Source: Primulina eburnea
Lineage: Eukaryota > Streptophyta > Magnoliopsida > Lamiales > Gesneriaceae
Reading direction: 5' to 3'
Length of the DNA stretch: 64,000 bases
Assembly: GCF_022965805.1 (NCBI RefSeq)
Contig: NC_133101.1
Span: forward strand, 10,639,069 to 10,703,068
Below the pieces are notes generated by a model. That model was not told the origin of the DNA. It worked only from the letters and a program-made list of their open reading frames with translations, and ran no database searches. This document shows positions 12,801 through 24,059 of the stretch, piece after piece; the stretch's first letter is position 1, and every line of letters begins with the position of its first letter. A program made the translations under genes and the position numbers.

Positions 12801-13533
12801 TGTGGTTGCATCGATGGTGTAATCTATGAAACCCATTTCATAATTACCACCATACTATGATCAGAGATTTCAACCCACACATACATGAAAAACACATAGG
12901 ATATCCATACCCGTAGGTAAGCGGTGAATCTCCGGTTACAATGCATCGACTCCTATATGTTTCGCCGTAACACCCAACCTTGCCACCTGATGACCCATAA
13001 GAGTCGGTAAACAAGTCAAAGTGAAACGCTAGCACATAGAGTCTCAATGTTGTCCCGGGTCATAAGGACTAATGGTGTACAACCATAAACTAGGACATTT
13101 CCACTCGATAAGTGAGAACCACTTGGAAAGTCCTTTATAGAGGGTTGTTCAGTGCACTCTACCAGGAGCACCTATCTGCATGCTCGCACATCACAATGTC
13201 CCCTACCAATGAAACATGGTACTCACATCGCAGATACTAGTCTCTAACTCGAGCGGCCTATATCCTTCTTAGTGGCGGCTGAATCGACTAGGAACCGTTT
13301 AGAATATACAGTATTACAAATATGAGTTTCATGATACTCATCATATGAGCATCTCATATTCTTTCTACTATATGTATATTCAAGGACTTTATCTATGCAA
13401 CTCGCATGGGTATAAAGATAAAGATGCGCCAAATTAATAAATTCAAATATTATTAAAATAAAGATCGTTTATACATAGAGTTTCATTGTGAACACTCGGC
13501 CAACACTTGGCTCGACGTGCACCTACTCTAACA
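9856..13533 (-). repeat. 5' LTR of Copia B (3678 bp)
   Basis: Partner of 2120-5753. The boundary with the internal region is at 9855/9856, and the outer end is CTAACA at 13528-13533, followed by the target duplication GTTAC. No convincing initiator-Met primer-binding site lies next to 9855, unlike the other LTR elements in this window. A GC-rich foldback unique to this copy lies near 11262-11332. Confidence 0.9.
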
Positions 13534-13538
13534 GTTAC

Positions 13539-14654
13539 TAGATTAATAAGCTTGATAAATTGAACATCGATATTTTAAATGACATTGACATTATGCATGT
13601 ATGCAATTTTGAAATTAAATACAAATTAATTTTGTATGTTGACTTTAGTGGGAGTGAGTAAATTGGAAAGTCAACATTGAGAATAATATATTGATGTTTA
13701 TGTCCACATATATGGTGGTATAAATTTTATTAGGTGGTAATCTCATTGGGATTTATAGATAACATTGTTTAGATATTGTGAACATCATTAGAGTGTTAAG
13801 TAGATATTTAAGAAACCCGGCATTGAATTATTAATCGGGTTACGTTGTACATAAAATGAACTAAGGATTTTATGCTCACACATCGAAATCAGACACCTGG
13901 AAATAGTTGGATATTTGGACTTCGAATAAAGTTGTGGAGTTTTATCACCGGTAATGATCATTGGTTTGAGAAACCATTGAGGATCAATTGTGATAATAAA
14001 TCAGTTATATTATATTTAAAGAACAACTGAAACTTGTCAAAGTCAAAAGATATTGACATTAAGTTTCTAGTTGGAAGGAAATAATTCAGAGTAGTTGTGT
14101 GTCAATTGAGCGTGTTATTGCAAACTCTATAATTGTGGATGCGTTTGTCATGGGTTGGCCAGCCAAGGTTTTTGGGCATGTGACATACATTGGTGTTGTC
14201 TATATAGTTAATATGCCTTTACAGTGGGAGTTTGTATTCGGTTTAAGCATTGACTCATTTGACATGATTTGAGTTTCTGTACAAACTAAGGTTTATTTGA
14301 ATTACTCTGAAATAAAGTGATGACTTTCATTGTGGTTTAGCATTTGATTGAAAGTCTGTTATTGGAATCTTTGAGTCATTAGGAGGACCAGTTGGAAATG
14401 CGGGTTTTATTCTGGGATCACATTTATGTATTTCCATGCTACACATCCATACTTGATCTATGTTATTGATTATGCTAATATTGTGATCATTGATGGGTTT
14501 AGTGATTTTAAATGTAGCGATGACTGCTTTGGTACAATATTGGTGTAATTGATAGACTAGATTGTTAAAGAATATTTTGGTTTAGATAGCAAGAGCTCAA
14601 TCTAGTTTTTGCATGTACAATATCCGAATAAATTATGTGGCCCAAGTGGGAGAT
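13539..14654 (+). pseudogene. Degenerate RNase H/3' region of Copia A
   Basis: Continuation of the old plus-strand element after the Copia B insertion. Between about 13975 and 14205 the broken frames still read as the Copia RNase H end: LRINCDNKSV, then SKDIDIKFLVGRK, then a degenerate counterpart of the usual DPLTKGLP motif (VDAFVMGWPAKVF). Integrase and most of RT are missing, so a large internal deletion happened. A purine tract AAGTGGGAGAT at 14644-14654 abuts the 3' LTR. Confidence 0.7.
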
Positions 14655-15060
14655 TGTTGGAATTATTTTGTGGGCTCACATAATTTAATTGTACATGGAG
14701 ACAATCTATCTAATAAAAAATCCAATAAAGTGATCTAATTAATTACGGGTTTCCAAAGTATTAAATAAATTGGTATGGTCCTCCTCATGTATAGAAACCA
14801 GCTCAATTAGGTCTTCTATGATGGGTTGAAGACTGCTAAGGTTATATAAGGTTATGGTCCCCAAAGCACAGAGAACATAACACAGAATATATACGGCGCA
14901 CATATTCCAGATCTCTCTCCTTCTCCCATCAAAGGCAAGAATAAGGTGGTCGATTCTCTTTTCCTTGGAAGATCCATAACTCTGACGTTAAATCAATCAA
15001 TGGATTCTGGTACGTGTTTACTGCTAATCAATGGATTCTGGTACGTGTTTACTGCTATTC
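14655..15060 (+). repeat. 3' LTR of Copia A (right end uncertain)
   Basis: Begins TGTTGGAATTATTTTGTGGG directly after a polypurine tract. It contains a TATA-like GTTATATAAGG near 14840 and leader-like sequence after it. The partner 5' LTR is outside the window, so the right end (about 15060-15160) cannot be fixed. Confidence 0.6.
14996..15056 (+). repeat. Two-copy 30-bp tandem repeat
   Basis: The unit ATCAATGGATTCTGGTACGT plus GTTTACTGCTA occurs twice in succession near the end of the Copia A LTR. Copies appear identical, suggesting a recent slip. Confidence 0.8.
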
Positions 15061-15202
15061 ATTTTTCTTATAATTCGACATGAATTCCTGACGTATTGTG
15101 ATATATGAATTTAATCACATGATTTGGAAATTTATTTTATTAAATCACCGACATATGATTCTAAGCCAGCTTAGAATGGACAGAGACGGCTAAGTTTCCT
15201 TT

Positions 15203-15265
15203 ATGTCGTCCAAATTGTTCGCTCGAAATTTGCGGAGCATTACTAAAGAAAAGCAAGTGCCGAGG
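15203..15265 (+). other. Possible orphan first exon
   Basis: An ATG opens 21 codons rich in basic and hydroxyl residues (MSSKLFARNLRSITKEK...), ending at a good donor (AGG|GTAAG). It resembles an organelle-targeting first exon, but no downstream exon is visible before the 3' end of the next gene, which runs the other way. It may be a gene relic or chance; I do not recognise it. Confidence 0.2.
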
Positions 15266-16200
15266 GTAAGAAACCGTATGTATCTTGATATTCTTGGGTG
15301 AAAATTGTTTTGAGGCAAGTGTCCATAGCTTGAAGGGGATCACACGGGCAGCAATAAGTTGAATGACAGTAATCACATTACAGCAAATGAGAATATATAA
15401 TCTTCCTTCTTGTCTCTTGATGTATATTTAGAGTTTTTCAGACAGTTGAAATTTTGTCAAAAAATGGTCTACCTTTGTGTAACGTGCACATTTATTTGAA
15501 GTTTGGTATCGCTGACTTCGTAATTATTTTATTGCAGTTTGTAACTATTGATATGATTTTTTTGTAAAAACACAAACTTGCAATCATGTTAAAAATATTA
15601 GTGATTTGTATACATAACACGTGAATATAATTTATCAATTCCATTATAGTAAATACAAGTATAATTTGTTTTGCATGATAAGAGTAATATGACAATTTTA
15701 AAATAAATTTGTTTGAAGGGATATAGATGATATTGTCGTTTTTTTAAAAAAGTGGTCGTATCATCCTCCCAAACAGTATTTTGGGTAACTTATTTTTATA
15801 TCAGTGTAGAAGAATATAAACATCCAACTAAGTTGGCCTTTGTTTCGCCCCCCACCCAAAAAAAATAAATAAGCGTCAGATTCTGTAGAATCATTGCTGG
15901 TTTCCCACTTCATGCCAAACTGAAGCAGTTGCAACAAAAAAAAAAAAAAAGCTGTCATCTTTATAAATTGATATGAAAGTAAATATACAGAGATTTCAGT
16001 TTAGTCATGATTCGTCCCTCAAGTCCCACCTAAAATACCTTTGAAAATACTAAGTTAGGAAAACAAGATACAGAGTCTCATTGCCTTGACTCGACTAAAA
16101 TAAAACTTCGAGTATATCACAGAACATGACAAGGAAGAAGCAACGAGCTGCCTTTCTTAGGGGACGACATCGAGCCAAAAGCGAGAAGTGAAGTTTTCTT
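15266..16200. other. Intergenic DNA including the likely 3' UTR of the NYN/OST-HTH gene
   Basis: No coding frame of note. The part adjoining 16200 is presumably the 3' UTR of the minus-strand gene. Two homopolymer runs (A tracts near 15855 and 15935) are present. No transposon ends were seen. Confidence 0.5.
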
Positions 16201-17775
16201 CTAGCCATCAACAGCAAAAAGAAACTTCCGTTTAGTTGCAGGTTCCTCTTGCAACATCACGACGTCCCCCATCTTTTCTATCAGTTCCTCAAGATGATTC
16301 ACACCAAAGGTTTGATAATTGAGAGGTCTTTTGTATCGTTGCTGGTATATCTCCTCAAAACAACCAAGAAAAATTCGACAGGAGTAGCTCACTAAAATTT
16401 CTTGGAGTTCATACTTGAACTTGTCGAGGCTTTGATCAATTCGGAAAGGACCATTCACCTCCAAATTAGACTTCTCCCTTGCCACTGCATCATCATTTTC
16501 ACCAAGAACAACCCTCTCATCATCGGAAAACTCATCTGAAGACCCAGCTCCAGCCATCACACCATGGCTGTTATCCTCCTGGACCCCTTTTCCTTTCTTA
16601 TTATCCCTCCTTGCCAATATCAGCGGAGGAGAACCAACAGGTTTGCATTTCGAGTTCCTCAGGCAGACAAATTTCTTTTGGCTTTTTCCCTCGATAGCAA
16701 TCACATCAGCCATTTTCTTGAGAAGACTGACGAGCTTCATAGCGCCATATTCAGAAACGTACAGAGGCCTCCCATAAATTTTCTGGTATTCTGATGGAAG
16801 ACGTGTTAGAGGTAAACCACCACCAGCCAACTCAAGCAACTTCACCAGTTGTCCCTTCAAACCATTTAGATCTCCTGGTTGCACCCATGTCAAGTCATTC
16901 TGGTCGCAAGAAGTAAGACCACTGATCGAAATGTTCAGACCATTTGGAACACTACACGATAAGGAGGTCGTCGGATTTTGAGGTGCTAATAATGAACTAC
17001 TACAATATTCCGAAAGACACTGTGATGTCACTGAAAAATCTCTTGAATTGTAACAGCTTTTCGAGATCCCTCGGTACACTATTGATTCTTCTTCATTCTG
17101 CCCATCTACATAATCATTGATCTGGCATCCCATCAAGAAACTAGTAACCTCTGCACGAGGAGTAACTAGAGTCTTTTTAGGGGGCACAAAACCTTCCCCA
17201 CGAGCAACACTAGGCCAATCCCAAACAAACCTACCCGCATTGCTTAGAGCAGACGAAACACCGACCCCAGAAGGAATAACGAGTATTATCGTGTATCCTC
17301 GTTGGCCAAGAATATGGAGAGCAGGAGCAAAATCAACATCCCCTGAGATCAGCATGATGGATGATGGTGGAGGATTGTCGAGAGCAAAAAGGAACATGTC
17401 AACCAAGATTGCTTTGTCAGCTGCATCCTTCCGCCCATTAGGGACGTCTATGAGTTTGACACCAGTTCTCTGGAATCCTTCTCTTAATCGCCTAGGAAAG
17501 GCATTGAAATCCCCATATGCAGAAAACATTGTGACTGCTCCATCAATGACTGGATGGACTCGTAAGGCCATCCTAATGTTACCAGCCACATCTTCAGGCC
17601 GCACATCACTCGGCACGGGACAGTTCTCAATGTCCCAAAGAATAACCACAGGACCTTGCAATGAATTTCGCTTTTGATGTAAATGTGGTAATGATGGATT
17701 TGCATTCGAAATTGCCACATGTGTCAGCCCTTGTTCTGATTGCAATGCCAACATAGGTGTACTGGAGCTTGACAT
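16201..17775 (-). CDS. NYN-domain, OST-HTH/LOTUS-domain protein (putative RNA endonuclease)
   Basis: A single-exon frame gives 524 residues from the ATG at 17775; the open frame begins one codon earlier at GTG, which I reject as start. Residues about 41-190 form a NYN (PIN-like) domain: GPVVILWDIEN, with Asp at 48, then KDAADKAILVDM and the GDVDFAPAL acid motif at 145-153. These acids would bind the metal for RNA cleavage. Two OST-HTH/LOTUS repeats follow, about 300-375 (LVKLLELAGGGLPLTRLPSE...) and 450-524 (ELQEILVSYSC...). This NYN plus LOTUS layout is that of the MARF1/limkain-b1-like family; plant members are often annotated 'putative endonuclease or glycosyl hydrolase'. An acidic low-complexity linker (SSDEFSDDE) separates the LOTUS repeats. 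Cellular target and location are unknown. A 5' UTR intron is likely. Confidence 0.9.
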   Translation of the reverse strand: MSSSSTPMLALQSEQGLTHVAISNANPSLPHLHQKRNSLQGPVVILWDIENCPVPSDVRPEDVAGNIRMALRVHPVIDGAVTMFSAYGDFNAFPRRLREGFQRTGVKLIDVPNGRKDAADKAILVDMFLFALDNPPPSSIMLISGDVDFAPALHILGQRGYTIILVIPSGVGVSSALSNAGRFVWDWPSVARGEGFVPPKKTLVTPRAEVTSFLMGCQINDYVDGQNEEESIVYRGISKSCYNSRDFSVTSQCLSEYCSSSLLAPQNPTTSLSCSVPNGLNISISGLTSCDQNDLTWVQPGDLNGLKGQLVKLLELAGGGLPLTRLPSEYQKIYGRPLYVSEYGAMKLVSLLKKMADVIAIEGKSQKKFVCLRNSKCKPVGSPPLILARRDNKKGKGVQEDNSHGVMAGAGSSDEFSDDERVVLGENDDAVAREKSNLEVNGPFRIDQSLDKFKYELQEILVSYSCRIFLGCFEEIYQQRYKRPLNYQTFGVNHLEELIEKMGDVVMLQEEPATKRKFLFAVDG

Positions 17776-18666
17776 CACAGTTACGAAATTCTTGATTGAC
17801 TTATACCTTCATGGCATTGATGAAAACAATATAAATAATCAGTGGAAAAAAATTAAATAAAAAAACTCAAGCATCAAAACTAACATAAACAGTCCAATAT
17901 TAATCAAGGGTGGAACATATGATTCATAGTCCATGAAGAAGTTGCACGAAAATTCTTTAGCTGCAGAGTCCAACTTGACTAAAGTACCCTAATCAAGTAT
18001 CTATGCACATAAACTATTATATTTTACATTTGTCTGTGTTAAGAGTTACTCATGGGCATTCGAACTTGCAACGAGAAGAGATTATTTATATCAAGTACAC
18101 GATCTTTCTCAATAAAAAAAGTTCAGAGAATTGGGCATGGGCATTTTCAGAGGAACGCTGTTGCTAAGTAGCTAGAAAAATAATTTCTAAGAACCCAAAG
18201 ATAAGTTTACAAGAAACCGAGTTGCTCTCGAAATCTAAAGCCAAACATGACTAAGAACATTTCAAATTCAGATGAAAAAGAACAAAGCTTAAACTCAGTT
18301 TTCAAGCACTCTTGAGACTAGCCACTACCCGACCATTATAAAATGAAATTTAAGAAGGCTACTCAGAAATCCGACCAATCATCACTATAACAACCAAGAA
18401 AAATTGAAGAATATGTTTTTTTTTTTAATTTTCAAGAATTAAATAAACAGCTAAACCATATAGCGATTATAGATCCAATAAGGCTCAAAAAAGTGAAAAA
18501 CAACTCAATCCAATTATCCATATCCATGAATGTCTACACACATGATGATTACGCTAGCCAGAAAAGGAAGTTAACTTGTCCCGAGTCGACGAGGACTGAG
18601 AATTTTCGCCAAATAAGAAAAACAAACAATAATTTAATCGTAGGTGAGTTTGTAAAATCTCTTTAC
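17776..18666 (-). other. Probable 5' UTR intron and leader of the NYN/OST-HTH gene
   Basis: AT-rich, no open frame. A splice acceptor near the start codon is not obvious (an AG precedes GTATAAGTC near 17805). No transposon ends were seen. Confidence 0.3.
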
Positions 18667-18830
18667 CACCGGACTGACGAGGTGAGATTCCTATGTCGAT
18701 GAAAGAAAGATTGCCCAAAATTAACAGGATCTGCTCACAAAGGTGGCGGCGGCTGCTCTTCGACGGCGACGGAGAGGAATCACGAAATTTTCCGATGCGG
18801 CGGAGAAGAGGAAATAAGTATACATATATT
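18667..18830 (-). other. Putative 5' UTR exon of the NYN/OST-HTH gene
   Basis: On the minus strand this GC-richer, pyrimidine-rich stretch (CTCTCCGTCGCCGTCGAAG) is preceded by a TATA-like ATATATGTATAC near 18818-18830 and ends at a possible donor GGTG|GTAAAG (intron from 18666). It looks like a transcribed leader between AT-rich DNA. Good donor-like sites also exist on the plus strand here, so the assignment is inference. Confidence 0.3.
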
Positions 18831-19211
18831 CTTGAATTTTTAGAGAAACAGAGAGTATATATATTTAATCGAAATCATACTTATCGCTCAAGGTTTGATG
18901 TCCAAAACAAGCCAAAGTCGTTCGATTTTTTTTTCTATATTAACCAATTAATTTATCTTAAATATATTCAAGCCATAATTGTTATACGAAAATTATAATA
19001 TTTGAATTAGATATATTTTTGCTTTTTTCGATTTGAGGTGGTCCGATAGATTTGAACATTTTTATGAGTTATTGTTTCAAAATAAATAATCAAAATATTT
19101 AAAATATGTTTATTTAGTATAAAAATAATTAATTAATTAATATAAAATTTTGAGAGCGGTTCGTGGATTATCAAATAAAATAATTTAAACTAGAGTTCGA
19201 CTAAAAGAATT

Positions 19212-19863
19212 TGTTAAGATTGGAACTTGGACCTAACTCAACCCCAAAAACTAGCTCAAGGGGGGAGAATTGTCCCACATCGGTTAGATAAATAACCTTT
19301 GAGTGGTATATATTGGCTTGGACAATCCTCCACCCTTGAGCTAGTTTTTGGGGTTTGAGTTAGGTCCAAGTTCCAATCTTAACATGGTATCAGAACCCGG
19401 GTTTCACCGTTATGTGTTGGACTGCCTATAATTAGGCCACCCGTTCTGCCCATAATTGAGTCATTTGTAAACTCCACGCTCCAGATGTTCATTTCTGGGC
19501 GTGAGAGGGGTGTGTTAATTGTCCCACATCGGTTGAATAAATAACTTGGGAGTTGTATATATATTGGCTTGGACAATCCTCCCCCCTTGAGCTAGCTTTT
19601 GGGGTTGAATTAGGTCAAAGTTCCAATCTTAACATGGTATCAGAGCCCGGGTTTCACCGTTATGTGTTGGACTGCCTATAATTAGGCAACCATTCTGCCC
19701 ATAATTGGGTCATTTGTAAACTCCACGCTCCAGATATTCATTCCTGGGCGTGAGAGGGGTGTGTTAATTGTCCCACATCGGTTGAATAAATAACCTTTGA
19801 GTGGTATATATGGGATTGGACAATCCTCCCCCCTTGAGTTAGGTCCAAGTTCCATTCTTAACA
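19212..19863 (+). mobile_element. Tandem TRIM retrotransposon (three LTRs, two internal regions)
   Basis: LTR-like units TGTTAATTGTCCCACATCGG ... ATCTTAACA lie at about 19268-19384 (degenerate start), 19513-19634 and 19762-19863. Each of the first two is followed at once by a primer-binding site TGGTATCAGA(A/G)CCCGG (19385, 19635) and about 127 bp of noncoding internal DNA ending in a purine tract GAGAGGGG. This is a terminal-repeat retrotransposon in miniature: no protein, mobilised in trans. The LTR-int-LTR-int-LTR order implies unequal recombination. An inverted LTR end at 19212-19265 abuts the first LTR. Right of 19863 no target duplication is clear. Confidence 0.85.
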
Positions 19864-20048
19864 TAATTTCATATTCGAGTTCAACTTAGTTTCAGTAATT
19901 TTTTATTTGAATCAAATAATTTTTAAGTCTGCTAAAAAAATTTACAAGTCGACTTGATTAGAGTTAAAAAAAACAGTTTCTTATGATTTAATTAAGGTAA
20001 AAACTTATGTAAGATGGTCTCACGGTAACATTTAAAATCAGTTAAATT

Positions 20049-20764
20049 TAAGGGTGGACATATTTTAGTTAAAACCGAAATGACCGATCGAACCGAAAAA
20101 TTCGGTTTAAATTGTTCGATTTCATCGGTTTTTCGGTCGGTTACGGTTTCAAAATCAAAGAAATTCGGTTTTTCGGTTTTGTTTTACGGTTTTGATCCCC
20201 AAAAAACTGAAATAACCGAACCGACCATATTATATTTAACTATAGGGCTTTTTGTATAATGTGCTAATAAATGGACCTTAGTCATGTGACAAATCCAATA
20301 TTGATAATTAGAATTTCAAATTATTATTAAAGCTCATATTGTTAAATGTATTAAGATTTGAGATGCAAAATTTATGTGCATTTTGGAGTTGAAAATTGGA
20401 ATTTAATGACTGCATATCCTTTTATTGAAGAGCTATTGTTTGAAATTATATTTCAAATTGTTATTGAAGCTTATATTGTTAAGTCATAAGTGTATTTTAA
20501 TCGTATATGTTCTACTCATATACTATCATTGTTTTTTATACGTGTTGCATCCATCAAGCATCAAGTGATATATAATTTTATTTCTTAACAAAATATTATA
20601 AAACCGTATATAACCGACCATATAACCGAACCGTATTACCAAAAAACCGGACCGGACCGTAATAAAATGGTTTGGTTTTGGACCAGATATATTCAAAACC
20701 TAAAACCGAAAAACCGAACCGTTATAAAGAAAAACCCGACCGAACCGACCGACGCCTATCCCTA
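20049..20764. mobile_element. Non-autonomous hAT-type transposon with 8-bp target duplication
   Basis: Exact 8-bp duplication GTTAAATT at 20041-20048 and 20765-20772. Ends are TAAGGGTGGAC and GCCTATCCCTA, imperfect inverted repeats. Subterminal regions are packed with AACCGAA/TTCGGTT words in both orientations, as in common plant hAT-derived repeats. No transposase is present. The 8-bp duplication supports hAT. Confidence 0.8.
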
Positions 20765-20772
20765 GTTAAATT

Positions 20773-21051
20773 CACACAAAAAATGAATGTAGATACGTGA
20801 AGTAAATTTACAAGAAAGTTATAAAAGCCCAAAACACACTATTTCTGCAGATCCCACACCCCATTCAAAACAGTAACAAAGCAACTGATTTCAATTCACA
20901 TTCTTGAAAAAATATTCACAAGTTTACCCAGGAGTGAGAGATGCCACAACGGCGCAACAAGAGTCCTAGACATCGATAACATGACTATGTACATAAATTT
21001 CGTAACTCGGCACTCAGCATGATCGATGTCCCATCAATTTTTTGCACTGAT
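20773..21051. other. Intergenic DNA and thioredoxin 3' UTR
   Basis: No gene or repeat seen; the part next to 21052 is presumably the 3' UTR of the minus-strand thioredoxin gene. Confidence 0.4.
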
Positions 21052-23061
21052 TTATGAAGCCAGAACCCTGTCAATGGCGGCCATATAGAACTCCTTGGGC
21101 ATGGTGCCCATAACAGACTCGCGTTTCACGCCATCTTTAAACAGCAATACCACTGGTACAGCTTTAATCTCATAGTTCTCCGCAATCTGTGGATCACAAT
21201 CTGCATCCAAGACAAAGCATTTAAGTTTTCCAGAGTAGTCTGTTGCTATTTCATCGATTACACGGTGAACCATATTGCAGGGCCCGCACCAACTGGCATA
21301 AAATTCAACGAGTACTGGGGTATCACTGTTTAAAACTAGTTTATCCCACGAGATGCCAGTAACGACTGAAGCTGCATGAAAAGAAAGGCCATTTAGAAAA
21401 GAATTAATTAATCCCAAGCCATTTTCAGGTAGAAAGCATTTGGGATTTATATGCCAATCATTTTCTTGCAGTTGCAACAATAGTTGCAAGCAGAGATGGA
21501 ATTTGCATATCATAAGGACGATTTACTGTTTTCTTTGGTTGAAATTATTTTTGAAATTTCATCTAATATCAGATAGAGGAAACAATAAGAAGATAACTAA
21601 ATATGAAGCAGGCAGCATTAGTTCATTTCTCAGGACATATCTTCCAGCTTCAGTTCTATACAACCAACAAAACAACCTAATGATGAACCAGCAACCAATA
21701 AACAACGAAAAAATTCTTTTTTCGACATATAAAGGCGGGACTATCTATCACATGAAATTGATTTAATATGGAGCTCCAAATTCCTATTATTCAACAGCTC
21801 AATCTAGATACCAAAACATATGAAGAAAATAGGAAGTTTCTACCTGGAGTTGTCAACTCCGAAGAATCACATAACCAGATGTAAAAATCACTTGTCAAGA
21901 CTCACGCATATATAGTAGAAACCACTTGAAAATGCAATCAAAAATTTTTAAACCTGAATGTGTTCCATGTATTTACAGTTCACAGCATTCACATGTTTAC
22001 ACAGCTCGCTGTATATACAATTTGCATTCTTTTAATCTTGAGTATGATAATCATCTCAAAGGAAACGAAATGACAGACAAAGAAACTGATTATATTGAAG
22101 TTCAAGACTGAAGGTTACCCAGTTACTCAAATATGGCCACTGATCACAACAGAGAAACAAAGGACCCCGATTTCAGGGGCTGTGGAGGAGGATGAAAAGG
22201 ATAACATAAAAAGTTGAGGTGAAATAACCAATCAAATGAACCAATATATTTTTCAACACCTCAGATATGAAATTATCAGTGTTTAAATCTGTGATTTTCA
22301 GACAACACAAGGTTTCAAAACAATGTAAGAAGCATATAATTTAAAATATTTATAAATTAGAGAGAACTAATCAATTTTAAAGCAGGGATTTCAGATTTTT
22401 ACAAGGTGAGTCCACAATCATGCCACAGGAGGCTAGCCTTCTTAAGTTACCAATGAAGTATAGGTAAACAAAATGAATCAATTAACTCAACATAAGTCTG
22501 AATTTTTTTTTTCAGGGGCGAATTCCAAAGTCTGCCATAACATTTATACAATGACAAAACTTTGTTTCTTTACGGCACATTTACATAGAAACCGAGTGGA
22601 TCTTCACATGGTCTCATCATAAACATCAGCTGTTTATTTGAAGTTTATGTCAACTCCATTACCAAATTAATCACACATCAAGCTTCATTAATGCAGCCAC
22701 TATCTCATAAGATCATCATAAATCATAATACAATCTATAAATCATTAGATCTTAAATCGAGATAGATGAATGAAAATCTAAATATAAGACCAACGAATCC
22801 GATTAAAAAACAAACAAAAAAATCGCATTTCTTGAAGAATTTGAGCTGGGTATTCTGCATACCTTTGGTGTCACGAAGGCAGGAAACTCGTAACCGGGAG
22901 TGCAACTTCCGGGCGTTCTCGATTCTCTTCTCGGGCCCAAACGAAAGCCCGAATCGGTAACTGGGATGCAATTGTCCCACTGAGATCGACGAAACAACTG
23001 CAAATCGAGGACCCGTGACAGAAAATGGAAGAAAAGAGCAACAAGAACCGTGCGAAGCCAT
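21052..23061 (-). CDS. TRXM3: Plastid thioredoxin m-type, TRX-m3-like (two exons)
   Basis: Exon 1 is 23061-22863 and exon 2 is 21371-21052, giving 172 residues; Arabidopsis TRX-m3 is, from memory, about the same length. Exon 1 starts at the ATG of MASHGSC (open frame upstream begins at TTG) and encodes a Ser/Arg-rich transit peptide. The donor is AAAG|GTATGC and the acceptor CATGCAG|CTTCAG; phase 1 joins cleanly at residue 67. Exon 2 holds the thioredoxin fold with active site WCGPC at 94-98, VEFYASW before it, and the cis-Pro motif [12 protein letters not shown]. The C-terminal MGTMPKEFY is the feature that made me choose m3. It would reduce disulfides in plastids; in Arabidopsis, TRX-m3 (GAT1) affects callose at plasmodesmata. 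Codons 5' of the acceptor in the longer open frame are intron. Confidence 0.9.
21372..22862 (-). other. Single intron of the thioredoxin gene
   Basis: 1491 bp bounded by GT (22862-22861) and AG (21373-21372), AT-rich, pyrimidine-rich before the acceptor. Small open frames inside it are chance. Confidence 0.85.
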
Positions 23062-23455
23062 TTCAAGCGCAACCAAAAAAAAAAACTCACAGCCACTTTG
23101 AAAAATCTAAATGATGCCGTGTGATCTGTTCTCAAATGTAAAGATATAACATAGACACATTTTCACGAAATACGTAAGTTTTGAATCGCCGCGTGCGTAT
23201 TTGGTACCGAAGGAAGGAAAGCGATTGGGATAAAATCAACCTGGATCCAAACAAAATAGCGGGATGTGAAGGATTTGGCACGTGGTAGTCATGCGACACA
23301 ATTTATTTGTTTTTCCAGAATTTTTGTCCAAATACTGGATTTTAAATATATTTTTGTTTTTTTTAAAAAAATTAAGATTCTATTTTAAGATCAATTTCAA
23401 ATTTACTCAGTAACAATGTCTTATTTAAAATTCATTCTACTTTGTCTAACTAATA

Positions 23456-23775
23456 TCTATACTATTTTATACTATATTATTAAGTATGAGACTATTCTAT
23501 ACTATATTATTAAATGTGAAACTCTTAAAGTAACTGTCTTAGAGGACACCAAAATATTTAATTTCATAATTAATCTTCTTACCATACTAAAAATCTTCTT
23601 TAAGTCAATCCATATTTTACATAGAAAAAAATCTAAACAAAACTTCTCTTTTAAATCGAACAATTCTTCTAAATTGAAAATAATTTCGTGTTAATTATTT
23701 AGTACTATTTGATCAAATTAAAAATAATAATAACACATACAACGCGTGTGAAATGTCCACTATTCTTTTTTTTTT
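23456..23775 (+). mobile_element. Helitron-like segment (5' terminus and degenerate 3' hairpin)
   Basis: Starts A|TCTATACTATTTTATACT, the usual form of plant Helitron 5' ends. Near 23738-23752 a hairpin-like CACATACAACGCGTGTG follows; the expected CTRR|T end is not clean here. About 65 bp before the hairpin are shared with 27771-27835. No Rep/helicase is present. Whether this is a separate short Helitron or the left part of a larger one ending at 27845 is open. Confidence 0.4.
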
Positions 23776-24059
23776 AAAAAAAGTACTAGAAATTTTTTTT
23801 CCTATCTTTTACTTCGGCTGATCATATATAGACATTTATTTTTAAATTAGCTTTGCACCATTTTTAAAATAAAACAACCAACTATATTTGAAAATTCAAA
23901 GGAAAGAATCCAAAACATAAAATCGTCAATCGTTTACCAAACCTATACTTAGCAATATTTCAAAATAAAACTAACTCTAACATCATCTCAAAACCTCTCA
24001 AAATCATCATAAAAGTCACAAAATTTTTAACGTAAACTTAAATCACAAACTTAATTTAA

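Larger units (their letters stand above)
2120..13533 (-). mobile_element. Ty1/copia retrotransposon B, long-LTR, near complete, minus strand
   Basis: Direct repeats at 2120-5753 and 9856-13533 flank a 4.1-kb internal region holding Gag, protease, integrase, reverse transcriptase and RNase H in Copia order on the minus strand. A purine tract (GTGGGAGAT in sense) abuts the 3' LTR at 5754. The flanks read CTTAC at 2115-2119 and GTTAC at 13534-13538, a 5-bp target duplication with one mismatch. In the sense direction the LTR starts TGTTAGAG but seems to end CTGAG rather than CA. The polyprotein has one frameshift near 7051. The element lies in the older plus-strand Copia A. LTRs of over 3.6 kb are far longer than the usual Copia range of a few hundred bases to about 1.5 kb. 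Confidence 0.9.

Noticed and set aside
16479..17677. Plus-strand open frames of up to 186 codons
   Set aside because: They are antisense shadows of the NYN/OST-HTH gene.
21372..21513. An upstream coding extension of the thioredoxin second exon
   Set aside because: The sequence is not thioredoxin-like and is preceded by no good signal; a clean CAG acceptor at 21372 joins in phase to the transit-peptide exon.
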